Positions 1 to 8,333 of a DNA stretch of 64,000 bases are shown here, in pieces. The position numbers and the translations under genes are program-made. This stretch comes from Pseudomonadota bacterium (lineage in GTDB: Bacteria; Cyanobacteriota; Vampirovibrionia; Obscuribacterales; Obscuribacteraceae): contig JAJPGY010000012.1 of the NCBI GenBank assembly GCA_021325555.1, positions 1 through 64,000 on the forward strand, given 5' to 3'. A model generated the notes under the pieces. The model had not been told where the DNA came from and did no database searches. It saw nothing but the letters and a program-made list of their open reading frames with translations. Positions within the stretch are counted from its first letter, which is position 1. Each line of letters begins with the position of its first letter.

Positions 1-10
1 AAGTGGTGAG

Positions 11-53
11 CCCACCCTGGGTGCCCGCTTGAACAGCAAGCGGCCCGGGTGGG
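11..53 (-). terminator. GC-rich hairpin downstream of the first minus-strand gene
   Basis: An imperfect inverted repeat has one arm starting CCCACCC and ending CGCTTG and the other CAAGCG ending GGGTGGG, around a short loop. It lies about 40 bp past the stop of the minus-strand gene at 96-329, so it is probably a terminator or mRNA-stabilising hairpin for it. There is no clear T tract, so intrinsic termination is uncertain. Confidence 0.35.
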
Positions 54-95
54 GTTGATTCTTGTTAGACGCTCGGTCCGCTGCGGAGCCCGGGA

Positions 96-329
96 CTACC
101 AGTCCCCGCGGCGAACGGCCTGGCGGCTCTCGCGGCGGTCGCGGCGGTTGCGCTCCCGCTTGTCGCCCCCATGGACGCCACCGCGGAAGAACGTGCCGCT
201 CTCGAGGTCAGCCTGGCGACGAGCCGCACGATCCATCCGGCGCAGCTCGTCGGACGAGATGCGGATGGTCATCCGCTCCTTGTCCGGCTTGGGCGCCTGG
301 ACGACGTGGGTGCGATTGCGCTTTGCCAT
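96..329 (-). CDS. Small basic protein, ribbon-helix-helix-like N-terminal half
   Basis: This 77-residue protein starts MAKRNRTHVV. The ATG at 329 was chosen over an upstream ATG at 365 because an AGAAAGGA site lies just before it. Residues about 20-45 (RMTIRISSDELRRMDRAARR) have the alternating strand then helix look of ribbon-helix-helix DNA-binding proteins. The C-terminal third is very rich in Arg, Asp and Glu (GDKRERNRRDRRESRQAVRR) and is probably disordered. A DNA- or RNA-binding role is an inference from charge and the weak RHH resemblance. I do not recognise a named family. It lies alone, downstream of the HAD phosphatase and separated from it by a hairpin. Confidence 0.6.
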   Translation of the reverse strand: MAKRNRTHVVQAPKPDKERMTIRISSDELRRMDRAARRQADLESGTFFRGGVHGGDKRERNRRDRRESRQAVRRGDW

Positions 330-399
330 GATGCTCGTTCCTTTCTCTGAAAAGAAGATACCCACAGGTATGGGAAGAATTTCCTTCGCGGCCGGCTGG

Positions 400-439
400 C
401 GGGTTGCCGCAAGAACCTGCTCGACCCGGCGGCAACCCG
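400..439 (-). terminator. Hairpin after the HAD gene
   Basis: Perfect 11-bp arms (CGGGTTGCCGC and GCGGCAACCCG) enclose an 18-nt loop. It lies 27 bp beyond the stop codon of the minus-strand HAD gene. No T tract follows. Confidence 0.45.
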
Positions 440-465
440 AGCGGAGGCGCAGAGGCCCCGGCGGC

Positions 466-1194
466 TTACGCCGCCAGAAGCCCCTTTGCGGTCAGCCCGG
501 GCAGCAGGTCGCCCCAGTTGGAGATGACGAAGCTTGCCCCGGCCTCGATGAGCGTTTGCGAAGCCTCGGCCCGCTCTTCCTCGGGATAGCTCCCGACGTA
601 GCCGACCACGGTGATTCCCGCCCGCACCGCAGCCAGAACCCCGCTTCTGGAGTCCTCGATGGCCACGGTTTCCGATGCGTCGGCACCGAGCGTCTTCAAC
701 GCGTGCAGGTAGATCGCCGGGTCCGGCTTGCTGGTCGGCACCGGCAGCGAGTCGGCAGCGCTGAAGACATGGTCGGCCGGGAAGAACGCCTCCTGACCCG
801 CTGCCTTCAGGCAGGCGCGCAGGCGGCGCAGGGCGCTGGAGGAGACGACCGCCAAGCCGAACTTGCCCTGCACTTCTTGCAGGTGCTCGTTCACGCCGTC
901 GGTCGGCTCCATCTGGGCAGAGAGGACCTCGATAACGCGGTTCTGCTCTTCGAGCACGAGCCTATCCAGCTCGCCATCGCCGAAGGAGAAGTTGTGCTCC
1001 CCGGCAAGTTCGGTGATGATGCCCAGGAACGAGCGGCCGACAAAGCGGCTCATGAGCTCGCCGGGGGTGAATCGCTTCTCGACCCCCTTGCGCGCGAGCA
1101 CCTCATTGACGACAGCACAGCAGGCGCCGAACGCCAGCTTCTCGGTCAGTCCGAGCGTGTTGTCGTAATCGTAAGCAAGAAACTTGATTGGCAT
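466..1194 (-). CDS. HAD-superfamily sugar-phosphate phosphatase/phosphoglucomutase-like
   Basis: This 242-residue cytoplasmic protein has all four HAD motifs. Motif I is DYDNT at residues 9-13 (nucleophile D9, acid D11; usual form DxDGT), motif II ends at S118 (VVSSS), motif III lysine is K156 (SKPDP) and motif IV is IEDSRSG with E180/D181. Residues about 15-95 form the helical C1 cap of the beta-phosphoglucomutase/GPH subfamily. Members hydrolyse small phosphorylated metabolites such as sugar phosphates. It is transcribed in the same direction as the mannitol-dehydrogenase-family gene upstream, 68 bp away, so a polyol or hexose phosphate is a reasonable substrate guess. The ATG at 1194 follows an AAGGAG site. 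The N in place of the usual G in motif I is unusual but tolerated in the superfamily. Confidence 0.85.
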   Translation of the reverse strand: MPIKFLAYDYDNTLGLTEKLAFGACCAVVNEVLARKGVEKRFTPGELMSRFVGRSFLGIITELAGEHNFSFGDGELDRLVLEEQNRVIEVLSAQMEPTDGVNEHLQEVQGKFGLAVVSSSALRRLRACLKAAGQEAFFPADHVFSAADSLPVPTSKPDPAIYLHALKTLGADASETVAIEDSRSGVLAAVRAGITVVGYVGSYPEEERAEASQTLIEAGASFVISNWGDLLPGLTAKGLLAA

Positions 1195-1218
1195 GGTCAG
1201 TCTCCTTGTAATGTGGTC

Positions 1219-1253
1219 AGCCGGGAATGGCTTGCTGAGCCACTCCCGGCTGC
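1219..1253 (-). terminator. Hairpin between mannitol dehydrogenase and HAD genes
   Basis: The arms CAGCCGGGA and TCCCGGCTG continue into TGGC/GCCA pairing. It sits in the 68-bp gap between two co-oriented minus-strand genes, so it may attenuate rather than end transcription. No T tract is present. Confidence 0.4.
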
Positions 1254-1262
1254 CGATTCAGG

Positions 1263-2885
1263 TCACGAGGCGCGCTCCAGCAGAGCTGCGATCGCCTGCT
1301 CGACGCCGAGCTTGTCGACCTGGACAAGCGCCCAGGCCAGCTCGTCGACGAAGGCTTCGACAGCCGCCAGCCGGCCGAACCGCGCGTCGTGCACGGTGTC
1401 GCCGATTCTGACGAGCAGGGAGCGCAGGACATCCGTCTGCAGGTTCTCCACGCTACCTTGCGCGGAGCGCACGCAGTCGATCACGTTCTCGTACAGCCCT
1501 TCGAGCTTCTCGGCATCCGGGTCGGCGACCAGGATCTCCTGATGAAACTCGTCGCGACCGCCGAGGTTGAGAAGCCAGCACGCGGCGACAAACGTCGGCA
1601 CCGTGAGCACCTTGCCGTCCACCGCGAGCGCGCGCTCGACGGCAGCCAGAACGCGCTCCGAAACCTTGCTTGTCGTGCGGGCCGTGACGCGCTGAACCGT
1701 GTCGTTCAGCGCGGGGTCGGACAGCCGGCGCCGGATCGCGGCCATGTAGCGCGACACCTCGTCCGGTTCCCCGGGCAGGAAGGTGGCGAACTCCGTGTGC
1801 GCGCGCTCGAGCAGGCTGGCGATGGCGGCGTGGCTCATGGCCTGGTGGATGTAGGTGACACCGAGGCGGATGGCCGGGATGCCGACGATCTGGTGACCGG
1901 CGTTGAGGCAGAAGAACTTCCGCTGCCACCAGGCCGAGCAGTCGTCGACAACCTGAACGCCTGCCGCTTCCCAGGGCGGCGTCGGGAACTTGCTCCGCTC
2001 GACGACGAGCTGCGTGAAGCTTTCGGTGCCGACGACGACGGTCGTGTCGAAACCGAGGAGCTCCCGAGCGGCCGTGCGGAACTCGTCGGTGGTTTCGGGG
2101 GTGATCCGATCCACCAGGGTGACGGGGAAGGACACGTTGGCCTCGATCCAGGCCGCCAGGTCGAGCGGGTTCGAATCGCCGTCGCCCTCGGTTAGCTGGA
2201 GCTGCTGGGGCGCGATGAAGTCCAGCAGGCCCTTCTTGAGCGACCGGCTGTTCTCCTCCACGTTGTCCAGCGACATGATGGTGAGCGGGCTTCCCGTCTT
2301 GCGACGCTCGGCCAGCCCGCGCATCAGGTACCAGTAGATGGTCTTCGGCGAGTCGGTGCCGGCCAGGTCGTGGGCGACATCCGGGCTCTCCTTGTCGAGG
2401 GCGCCGTGGGCCAGGTGGTAGCCCTTGTTCGACACCGTGAGCGTCACCAGCTTGACCCTGGGATCGGCGATCGCGGCGACCACCTTGCTCGGGTCCTCGG
2501 GGCCGTACAAGGTCTCGACGATGGGTGCGAGGACGGACGGCAGGCTCTGGCTCCCCTCCCGCTCGACGAGGACGTACAAGCCGTCCTGCTTGCGGAGAGC
2601 GGAGATGAGCCTGTCGGACCGCAGGGAGACAGCCACGATCCCCCACTTGCGGTCGTGCCGGAGCACCTCGTCGATGAACGAACCGAGGTGGGCAAGCGAG
2701 AAGTTGCCCGCCCCGATGTGGACGATGCCCGGCTCGACCTGGCTGGGGTCGTATTCCGGTACCGTGACGTGACAGGGAAGAGACTTGAGCGTCTCCCGCG
2801 AGAGGCGAAGCTGCGCCTGCCCCTGCGAGTCCTGCCCGGTGACCGGAACGCTGGCCGCTGGCTGACTCTGTGCGTGTTCTTGCAT
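1263..2885 (-). CDS. Mannitol dehydrogenase family protein (divergent paralogue)
   Basis: A 540-residue NAD(P)-dependent polyol dehydrogenase of the long-chain secondary-alcohol family (mannitol 2-dehydrogenase, fructuronate reductase, tagaturonate reductase). The Rossmann N-domain has HIGAGNFSLAH at 56-66. The SLDNVEEN segment at 205-212 matches the usual SCDNLxxNG. The catalytic K/N/H of the C-domain are K323, N328 and H331 in KFFCLNAGH. The start at 2885 was chosen for the GGAGGA site just upstream; the frame stays open further upstream, but that part is not family-like. It is longer than typical (~490) because of a ~50-residue N-terminal extension. It is divergent from the 3343-4833 paralogue across a ~457-bp intergenic region that must hold both promoters. 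The exact substrate cannot be read from sequence. Confidence 0.9.
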   Translation of the reverse strand: MQEHAQSQPAASVPVTGQDSQGQAQLRLSRETLKSLPCHVTVPEYDPSQVEPGIVHIGAGNFSLAHLGSFIDEVLRHDRKWGIVAVSLRSDRLISALRKQDGLYVLVEREGSQSLPSVLAPIVETLYGPEDPSKVVAAIADPRVKLVTLTVSNKGYHLAHGALDKESPDVAHDLAGTDSPKTIYWYLMRGLAERRKTGSPLTIMSLDNVEENSRSLKKGLLDFIAPQQLQLTEGDGDSNPLDLAAWIEANVSFPVTLVDRITPETTDEFRTAARELLGFDTTVVVGTESFTQLVVERSKFPTPPWEAAGVQVVDDCSAWWQRKFFCLNAGHQIVGIPAIRLGVTYIHQAMSHAAIASLLERAHTEFATFLPGEPDEVSRYMAAIRRRLSDPALNDTVQRVTARTTSKVSERVLAAVERALAVDGKVLTVPTFVAACWLLNLGGRDEFHQEILVADPDAEKLEGLYENVIDCVRSAQGSVENLQTDVLRSLLVRIGDTVHDARFGRLAAVEAFVDELAWALVQVDKLGVEQAIAALLERAS

Positions 2886-3342
2886 AGATATTCCTCCAAA
2901 CTGTGAAAAGGTTTGGTCCCCCGGGCGACCGCTCGAGGGACCTGCCGAGACACAGCGGTGTGCTTGCCGCACCGTTGCCGTAATTGCTAAAAATCCCCAG
3001 CCAGGCGGAGTCTGGCCGGACTGTGAGCGTGCGCCCGCAGGCAAATCAGAGCCCGAGTAGCTTTTGGCTACTTAGTGGGTGGGGAAATTTAGCGATTACT
3101 GACTCAGGTGGTGCCGCGTTTACCGCCGAGAAACTGTTGTGTGTTGAAACGTGTTTTGACCCTAAGAGAAAACGTCTTGTCAAGCAAACAAACAGGCGCG
3201 GATCTTGGCCTTATGTGGAGATTAATAGTGGGGGGATTCCCCTCCGCCCGCGTCTTAACAATTGAGCGAGCTGTCGTTGGCGGCTCGGGTTACAATTTCA
3301 CAAACCAAAGCCCAGCACCATATTTCCAACGAGCAGCAGCCA

Positions 3343-4833
3343 ATGACGAACATCACCTCTCAACCGGTTTCCAATGCCCTCCTGAAAAACCCGCCGGCCG
3401 GCGTGAAGTGCCCGCAGTACGACCGCGCGTCTTTGAGCGAGGGCTTTCTGCACATAGGGGTCGGTGGCTTTCACCGCTCGCACCAGGCTCTTTACATCGA
3501 CGAGCTCATCGAGCTGCACGGGCAGAAACAGTGGGCAATCTGCGGGGTGGGGATCATGCCGCAGGATGAGGCGGTGAGCCGTGCCATGACCTCGCAGGAT
3601 TGCCTGTACACGCTGGTTGAGCGGGCCGGTAAGGACAGCACGGCTCGCATCATCGGCTCCATGAAGGGATACATATTCGGCTACAGGGATCCGGAAGCGG
3701 TCTTTGCCAGGATGGCCGATCCGGCGATCAAGATCGTCACGCTCACGGCCACGGAGGGCGGCTACTGTTTCCATCAAGGAACAGGCGAGCTGGACCTGAA
3801 GAACAGTGGCGTCGACAACGACCTGCGCAACCCGGGCAAGCCCCGGACCATCTTCGGGTATCTGGCCGAAGGGCTGGACAGGCGCCGCAAGGCAGGCGTG
3901 GCGCCCTTTACCGCCCTGTCCTGCGACAACCTGCAGGGGAACGGACATGTGTTGAAGCGAACGCTCATCGCCTTCCTGACGGAGCGCGATCCGGCTCTGG
4001 CGCAGTGGGTGGAGAAGAATGTGGCCTTTCCAAACTGCATGGTGGACCGCATCACGCCGGCGACCACGGATGCCGAAAGGGAGTTGGTGCGCACCACATT
4101 CGGTATCGAGGACGCCTGCCCGGTGGTGTCGGAAGCGTTCCGCCAGTGGGTGGTTGAGGACGACTTTTGCAACGGCAGGCCGCCGCTGGAGAAGGTCGGG
4201 GTACAGCTGACCTCGGACGTCGCCCCGTACGAGAAGATGAAGATCCGCTTGCTGAACGCCACACACTCGGCGATGGGCTATCTCGGCTACCTGTGCGGCT
4301 ACCGCTACATTCATGACGTGGCGCAGGCCTCGGAGTTCGTTCCTTACCTCACGAGCCTCATGGATGAGGAGGTGACGCCGCTTATCGGCGCCGTGCCCGG
4401 GATCGACCTTGCCGAATACAAGCGCAGCCTGATGGAGCGCTTTGCCAACGAGGCCATAAGGGATCAGGTCCTGCGCATATGCATGGACGGCTCGGCGAAG
4501 ATGCCGAAGTTCATCCTGCCCTCGATCGCCGAGCAGCTGGACCGCAACGGTCCGATCCGCAAGCTGACGCTTTGCGTCGCCAGCTGGATCCGTTTCTTAG
4601 CCGGCAGGGACGAGGAGGGAAACGAGATCCCGCTTGTCGATCCCCAGGGCGAGCGCCTGGCCAGGGTCGTTCGCGACAACGCTCGCGACCCCAGGCCGTT
4701 CCTGCAGTTGAGCGATATCTTCGGCGACCTGGGCAGATCGCCGCGCTTCGTCGCGGAAGTCGAGCTCATTTTGAACTCGCTCTACGACAAAGGCGCCCGC
4801 AAGACGCTGGCCGAGTTCGGCTGCTCGAAATAA
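3343..4833 (+). CDS. Mannitol 2-dehydrogenase-type polyol dehydrogenase
   Basis: A 496-residue protein that matches the mannitol-dehydrogenase family over its full length. The nucleotide-binding motif is HIGVGGFHRSHQ at 37-48, SCDNLQGNG lies at 193-201 and the active-site stretch is KIRLLNATHS with K300, N305 and H308. It is expected to interconvert a polyol and a ketose or uronate with NAD(H). The ATG at 3343 was preferred to a TTG at 3262 because family homology begins soon after it; the ribosome site (GAGCAGC) is weak, so the start is the least certain point. It is closer to the canonical enzymes than its divergent neighbour at 1263-2885. The two probably act on related sugar alcohols or uronates. 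Confidence 0.92.
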   Translation: MTNITSQPVSNALLKNPPAGVKCPQYDRASLSEGFLHIGVGGFHRSHQALYIDELIELHGQKQWAICGVGIMPQDEAVSRAMTSQDCLYTLVERAGKDSTARIIGSMKGYIFGYRDPEAVFARMADPAIKIVTLTATEGGYCFHQGTGELDLKNSGVDNDLRNPGKPRTIFGYLAEGLDRRRKAGVAPFTALSCDNLQGNGHVLKRTLIAFLTERDPALAQWVEKNVAFPNCMVDRITPATTDAERELVRTTFGIEDACPVVSEAFRQWVVEDDFCNGRPPLEKVGVQLTSDVAPYEKMKIRLLNATHSAMGYLGYLCGYRYIHDVAQASEFVPYLTSLMDEEVTPLIGAVPGIDLAEYKRSLMERFANEAIRDQVLRICMDGSAKMPKFILPSIAEQLDRNGPIRKLTLCVASWIRFLAGRDEEGNEIPLVDPQGERLARVVRDNARDPRPFLQLSDIFGDLGRSPRFVAEVELILNSLYDKGARKTLAEFGCSK

Positions 4834-5062
4834 TCTGCCGCGCAGGCCGGGGCGTACTCTCACGCGCCGGGAAAGGCGCTTCCACCATCTCCCCGTGTCC
4901 GCTATTCAGTTGTCCTTCAGGGCTCCGTTCAATTTCGGGTTGCCGATCCGAGCGACGAGATCTGATGCGCTTTCCGCGACTTCAAAAATGAACCGACCAG
5001 AGACCCGCTCTCAAACGGAGCACCCTCGATCTAATCGATAGGGGCAACGTTAAGCAAAGTTC

Positions 5063-5092
5063 CCTTTGCGGCATCTTGAGATGTCGCAAAGG
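5063..5092. repeat. 14-bp inverted repeat (tight hairpin)
   Basis: The arms CCTTTGCGGCATCT and AGATGTCGCAAAGG pair with one mismatch around a 2-nt loop. It lies about 230 bp past the mannitol dehydrogenase stop. It could be a terminator for that transcript, an operator or part of a small RNA. Confidence 0.5.
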
Positions 5093-5485
5093 CGGCGCGC
5101 GGCCGTGATTATCGCCATCTTGGCAACACGGTTCTTGAATCGAATTGCGCTGTCAAGCACGATCTTTCGCCGGTGTTACAGGTGAGCGAGGCTGCTCCAG
5201 CGGCACGATGAAAAGAGGTGGAAAAGCCGACGATCGGCACGCCAGTTTTTTGGGTGACTTCCGGTGTCGCCGGCCTTGCCCGAGCGCTTGCGCTAGGTGT
5301 TAAGGACCGAGATCAGTGGGACAAACACGCGTGTTGATCACCGCTTTACGAACCGCCCGCGGGCATGGCATTTGTCCACCGGAAACAGATGCAGCCCCCT
5401 GCGCCGGGCGCTTTCTTTCCCGACCAAAAAGAGAGCTGCGCGCCCGGCCGCGGGATCTCGGACATGCCTTAAAGCTCGCTTCTCC

Positions 5486-5558
5486 CTATTGAGATCAGGG
5501 GGTCCGGAAGTGTAGGGTGACCCTACTTGTCACTTTCCGAACACTCTTTTCTCAATAG
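5486..5558. repeat. Long imperfect inverted repeat with a perfect 15-nt palindromic core
   Basis: The core GTAGGGTGACCCTAC (5512-5526) is a perfect dyad around one base. The flanks are also related by inversion: CTATTGAGA at 5486-5494 and TCTCAATAG at 5550-5558, with CCGGAAGTG on the left matching CACTTTCCG on the right. The whole 73-nt element could fold into one hairpin with small bulges. It resembles an operator, or the remains of a miniature inverted-repeat element, in a gene-free zone. Confidence 0.6.
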
Positions 5559-5776
5559 CGATCCCCGCCAACATAACCCTGTAAAAGCTTCGGGCAACTG
5601 GTAGCCAATCTTCGGATTGACCGGGGGGGTCCATCTGCCGACCGAACAGCCGTCGCTGTCTCGGCCGGCTCGTTTTGCTGCGCGTGTTTCGCGCCTCTTA
5701 CCAGTCATCGCCAGGTTTCGCGCCAGCGCGCCCGGCGAATTCTCAAGCCGGCCTTCGGGCCGAGAAGGAGACTGCC

Positions 5777-6877
5777 ATGTCCAAGAAGAGTTCCAAGCGC
5801 GCAGGCGCCCAGACGCAGGTCTGGGATCAAGTCCCGGCGCACCATCTGGCGCTGTTCCACAAGCGTCGTGCCGAGCAGATCGAGCGGCAGAAGGCCGAGA
5901 AGGTCATCTACCCGCCCAAGGAGAAGCTGCCGGTTCTCACCGAGCTGCACATCCAGAAGCTCGGCTTCACCGACCACGATCTTCACGACATCCTCGGCAG
6001 CGGCTTGCCTGCGGCGAAGGCCAAGGGCAAGGGCAGCGGCGGCAAGGGGGGCGGCGGCAGAAAGCTGCCAAACCCTAACGTCGTCGCCACCGAGGTGAAG
6101 GCCGAGATCGCCAAGTCCGGTCTCACGCCGGTCGGCATGGATGGCGATGTGGTCTGGGGCGAGCACAACCTGGAGTTCTGCGACAAGTCCAAGGTCCAGT
6201 ACTTCGACGACGCCTACAAGGCGATCATCCCGCTCGCCCACATCTGGCTGCTCGCCGAGGTGTCCGCGGACGGCGTCGCCGAGCTCGCCAAGATCACCGG
6301 CTACGTCGGCTTCTGTGGCGACGAGAACTCCCGCGGTCAGGCTTCCGGCATCCTCATCCACCCCGATCGCTTCGAGGTGATGGGCGAGATGGAGCAGATC
6401 GACATCACCAACATCCAGGGCACGCAGGACCTGCGCAAGGCCCCGATCGTCCACCTCAAGGACAAGGGTACGCGCACGGACTCTGCCACCGGCGAGAAGA
6501 TCACCGGTGAGCAGTTCTGGGCTTGCTCAGTGCATCTCAAGTCGATGCGCGGCGGCGAGCAGGTCACGGCCTCCATCCGCAAGCAGCAGGCCGACATCCT
6601 GGCCCGCGAGCTTTCCGGTGCCGGCTGTGTGGGGGGCGACTGGAACTGCAAGTTCCCGAACGCCTTCTCGCAGGACCTTGTGTCGCTCAAGAACGCGGGG
6701 TTCATCCTCGACGATCCGACCAACAACCTGTGGACGCAGGCGATGGGGAGCTGGCTGGATGCCTTCCTCACGCTCGACGTTCCCAAGGCGCTGGGCAAGA
6801 TGACCATCATCAAGTGGTGGCAGAAGCTCAGCTCGGGGCGCGCCTTCACCGATCACGCCATGGTGACGTCGAAGTAA
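5777..6877 (+). CDS. Endonuclease/exonuclease/phosphatase (EEP) fold hydrolase
   Basis: This 366-residue protein has an EEP catalytic domain from about residue 120 to the end. Its motifs match DNase I/ExoIII/phosphodiesterase relatives: E161 in WLLAEVS (metal Glu), H253 in CSVHLKS, GGDWN at 286-290 (as GDxN) and TDHAMV at 358-363 (final D-H). All the metal and catalytic positions I can recognise are intact, so hydrolysis of a phosphodiester or phosphate is likely. Residues 1-80 are a charged extension and 81-95 a Gly/Lys-rich linker. There is no signal peptide. The ATG at 5777 is preceded by GAAGGAGA. No substrate can be assigned. Confidence 0.75.
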   Translation: MSKKSSKRAGAQTQVWDQVPAHHLALFHKRRAEQIERQKAEKVIYPPKEKLPVLTELHIQKLGFTDHDLHDILGSGLPAAKAKGKGSGGKGGGGRKLPNPNVVATEVKAEIAKSGLTPVGMDGDVVWGEHNLEFCDKSKVQYFDDAYKAIIPLAHIWLLAEVSADGVAELAKITGYVGFCGDENSRGQASGILIHPDRFEVMGEMEQIDITNIQGTQDLRKAPIVHLKDKGTRTDSATGEKITGEQFWACSVHLKSMRGGEQVTASIRKQQADILARELSGAGCVGGDWNCKFPNAFSQDLVSLKNAGFILDDPTNNLWTQAMGSWLDAFLTLDVPKALGKMTIIKWWQKLSSGRAFTDHAMVTSK

Positions 6878-6925
6878 CCCTTCGAGTCGCCTAGCCTGGT
6901 TCGAAAGGCGAGCCCTCTTACCACC

Positions 6926-6962
6926 GGGGTGCGGCAGGGCGATCACCGCTCTGCGCCACCCC
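6926..6962 (+). terminator. Hairpin between the EEP and DUF502 genes
   Basis: The arms GGGGTGCGGCAG and CTGCGCCACCCC pair with two internal mismatches. It lies about 50 bp after the EEP stop and before the DUF502 ribosome site. There is no T tract. Confidence 0.35.
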
Positions 6963-6999
6963 CTCAATCTCTTGCCTCTTGTGAGGCGTGAGGTGTCTG

Positions 7000-7674
7000 A
7001 TGGCAACAACGACGAAAAGCGGGCTGCGAGCCCGTCTGAAGGCGTACTTCATGCGCGGCTTGCTGGTCATGACGCCGATTGCGGTCATATGCATCCTCTT
7101 CCGGTTTGTCTATGACCTGCTCGACAGCTGGATTGGCCCGCTCGCCGCCTTGCTTGTCCGCTCCACCGTGCCGGCTGCCTGGCTCGGACCGTTCAAGGAT
7201 GGCAACATCCCCGGTTTGAGCCTGGTTGTCTTCACGGCTTTGCTTGTCGCGCTCGGCCTTGTCGGCTCGGCGCGCGTGGGTCGACGGGGTCTCCGCCTCA
7301 TCGACGCGCTGTTCGAGTCGATTCCGGGGGTGCGCGTCATCTACACGACCGTCCACAAGTTAGTCCTGTCGATAGGCGACGCCGACCAGCGCAAGTTCAA
7401 GCGCGCCGTGTTCATCAAGCACGGCGGCACCGACATCCTCACCCTGCAAACGAGCGAGTTCGTGGATCAGGTTACCGGGGTCAAACACCTGGTGGTCTGG
7501 TGGCCTCACACGCCGAACATGAGCTCGGGCTTCCTGCTCACGCCTCGTGAGGATGAAGCCGTGGATGCCGGTCTCACCCCCGACCAGTTGATGGCTATCG
7601 AGCTGTCGCTGGGCGCCTTGATGCCGCCTGCTCTCACCGTCACCGCTCCCCGCACCGGGGATGGTGGCAGATAG
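7000..7674 (+). CDS. DUF502 family membrane protein (copy 1)
   Basis: A 224-residue protein with two predicted membrane segments (about residues 17-39 and 72-96). A soluble beta-rich C-terminal domain contains IPGVRVIYTTVHKL and the SEFVDQVTG...LVVWWPHTPNMSSG region typical of DUF502. Function is unknown for the family. The ATG at 7000 has a GAGGTG site 6 nt upstream. It is followed by the HGWF-motif gene at 7794. The same pair in the same order recurs at 15738-14547 on the other strand, which suggests a functional pairing. Confidence 0.85.
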   Translation: MATTTKSGLRARLKAYFMRGLLVMTPIAVICILFRFVYDLLDSWIGPLAALLVRSTVPAAWLGPFKDGNIPGLSLVVFTALLVALGLVGSARVGRRGLRLIDALFESIPGVRVIYTTVHKLVLSIGDADQRKFKRAVFIKHGGTDILTLQTSEFVDQVTGVKHLVVWWPHTPNMSSGFLLTPREDEAVDAGLTPDQLMAIELSLGALMPPALTVTAPRTGDGGR

Positions 7675-7793
7675 CCGGCGCGGAAAAACGTGCACGTAGC
7701 TGTCTCAAGGTTTTGTGCTCGGCAACCGTTGCCGCAGCACCAATCATCAACTCTGTTAACCCGGCACGAGTTGCCGGAGCAAGGAGAACTTCC

Positions 7794-8219
7794 ATGTCAG
7801 CGAAAGCCATCTATTTCGACCAGACCCGCAAGGACTACCTGTTCGACACGCAGTCCGTCCGCACCGAGCAGATCGGCCGGAAGATCGCCAACGCCCTGAG
7901 CAACGGCCAGGAGTTCGTCGAGTTCAACTGCCTCACGGTCAGTGTGAACTACCTCCTGGAGATGCTCCGGTTCGTGGGCAAGCACGGCTGGTTCTGCGAC
8001 CGGTTCGACCTGTGCGTCGAGGACCACGAGTTCGACCGCAACCGCATCACCCCCGGCGCCAACTGGGCCGAGGTCCAGCGGTTGCGCTCGGAGGTCCGCG
8101 AGCTGACCAAGCATGTTCGGCTGGCCAGGGCGGCTCACTACGAGTCGGACGCGGTCCGGCTCGAGGGCGAGATCCGCGAGAAGCGCGGGCGCATCCGCGA
8201 GCTGCTCAGCGGCAAGTAG
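7794..8219 (+). CDS. Small HGWF-motif protein (copy 1), partner of DUF502
   Basis: A 141-residue soluble protein of no family I recognise. It is clearly homologous to the protein at 14547-15029. Shared features are an N-terminal strand pair (IYFDQTRKDYLFD versus IRYDPTRQSFFFD), HGWF at 64-67, DHEF at 77-80 and TPGxxWAEVQRL at 86-97. The last 40 residues are a charged, probably coiled helix. The ATG at 7794 has an AAGGAGA site. Both copies sit directly downstream of a DUF502 gene. Confidence 0.8.
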   Translation: MSAKAIYFDQTRKDYLFDTQSVRTEQIGRKIANALSNGQEFVEFNCLTVSVNYLLEMLRFVGKHGWFCDRFDLCVEDHEFDRNRITPGANWAEVQRLRSEVRELTKHVRLARAAHYESDAVRLEGEIREKRGRIRELLSGK

Positions 8220-8262
8220 TCGGCGCCACGAGCGCCGGCTGTCGCCGTGTCAACAACGAGAC

Positions 8263-8295
8263 GGGGTCCGGCTTTCGGGCCGGACCCCTTCGATT
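8263..8295 (+). terminator. Rho-independent terminator after the HGWF gene
   Basis: Perfect 10-bp arms (GGGGTCCGGC and GCCGGACCCC) with a 6-nt loop are followed by TTCGATTTTT. It ends the DUF502-HGWF unit and separates it from the glycosidase gene at 8334. Confidence 0.8.
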
Positions 8296-8333
8296 TTTCT
8301 GCTTTAACCGCATCGAAAAGGAGGGGATATGCA

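Larger units (their letters stand above)
4834..5776. other. 943-bp intergenic region without convincing genes
   Basis: Short open frames here (for example 5297-5515 plus and 5523-5708 minus) lack ribosome sites and recognisable protein features. The region carries two inverted repeats, listed separately at 5063-5092 and 5486-5558. It probably includes the 3' end of the dehydrogenase transcript and the promoter of the gene at 5777. The AGAAGGAGA site just before 5777 belongs to that gene. Confidence 0.6.

Noticed and set aside
49-1542. 497-codon plus-strand frame at the left edge
   Set aside because: It spans three features on the other strand, including the HAD gene, and its translation has no recognisable domain.
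2155-2185. GGTTCGAATC, a tRNA T-arm-like sequence
   Set aside because: It is inside the mannitol-dehydrogenase coding sequence, and no cloverleaf can be built around it.
6885-6925. CTGGTTCGAAAGG, possible tRNA 3' half
   Set aside because: The T stem does not pair properly and no anticodon or acceptor arm is present.
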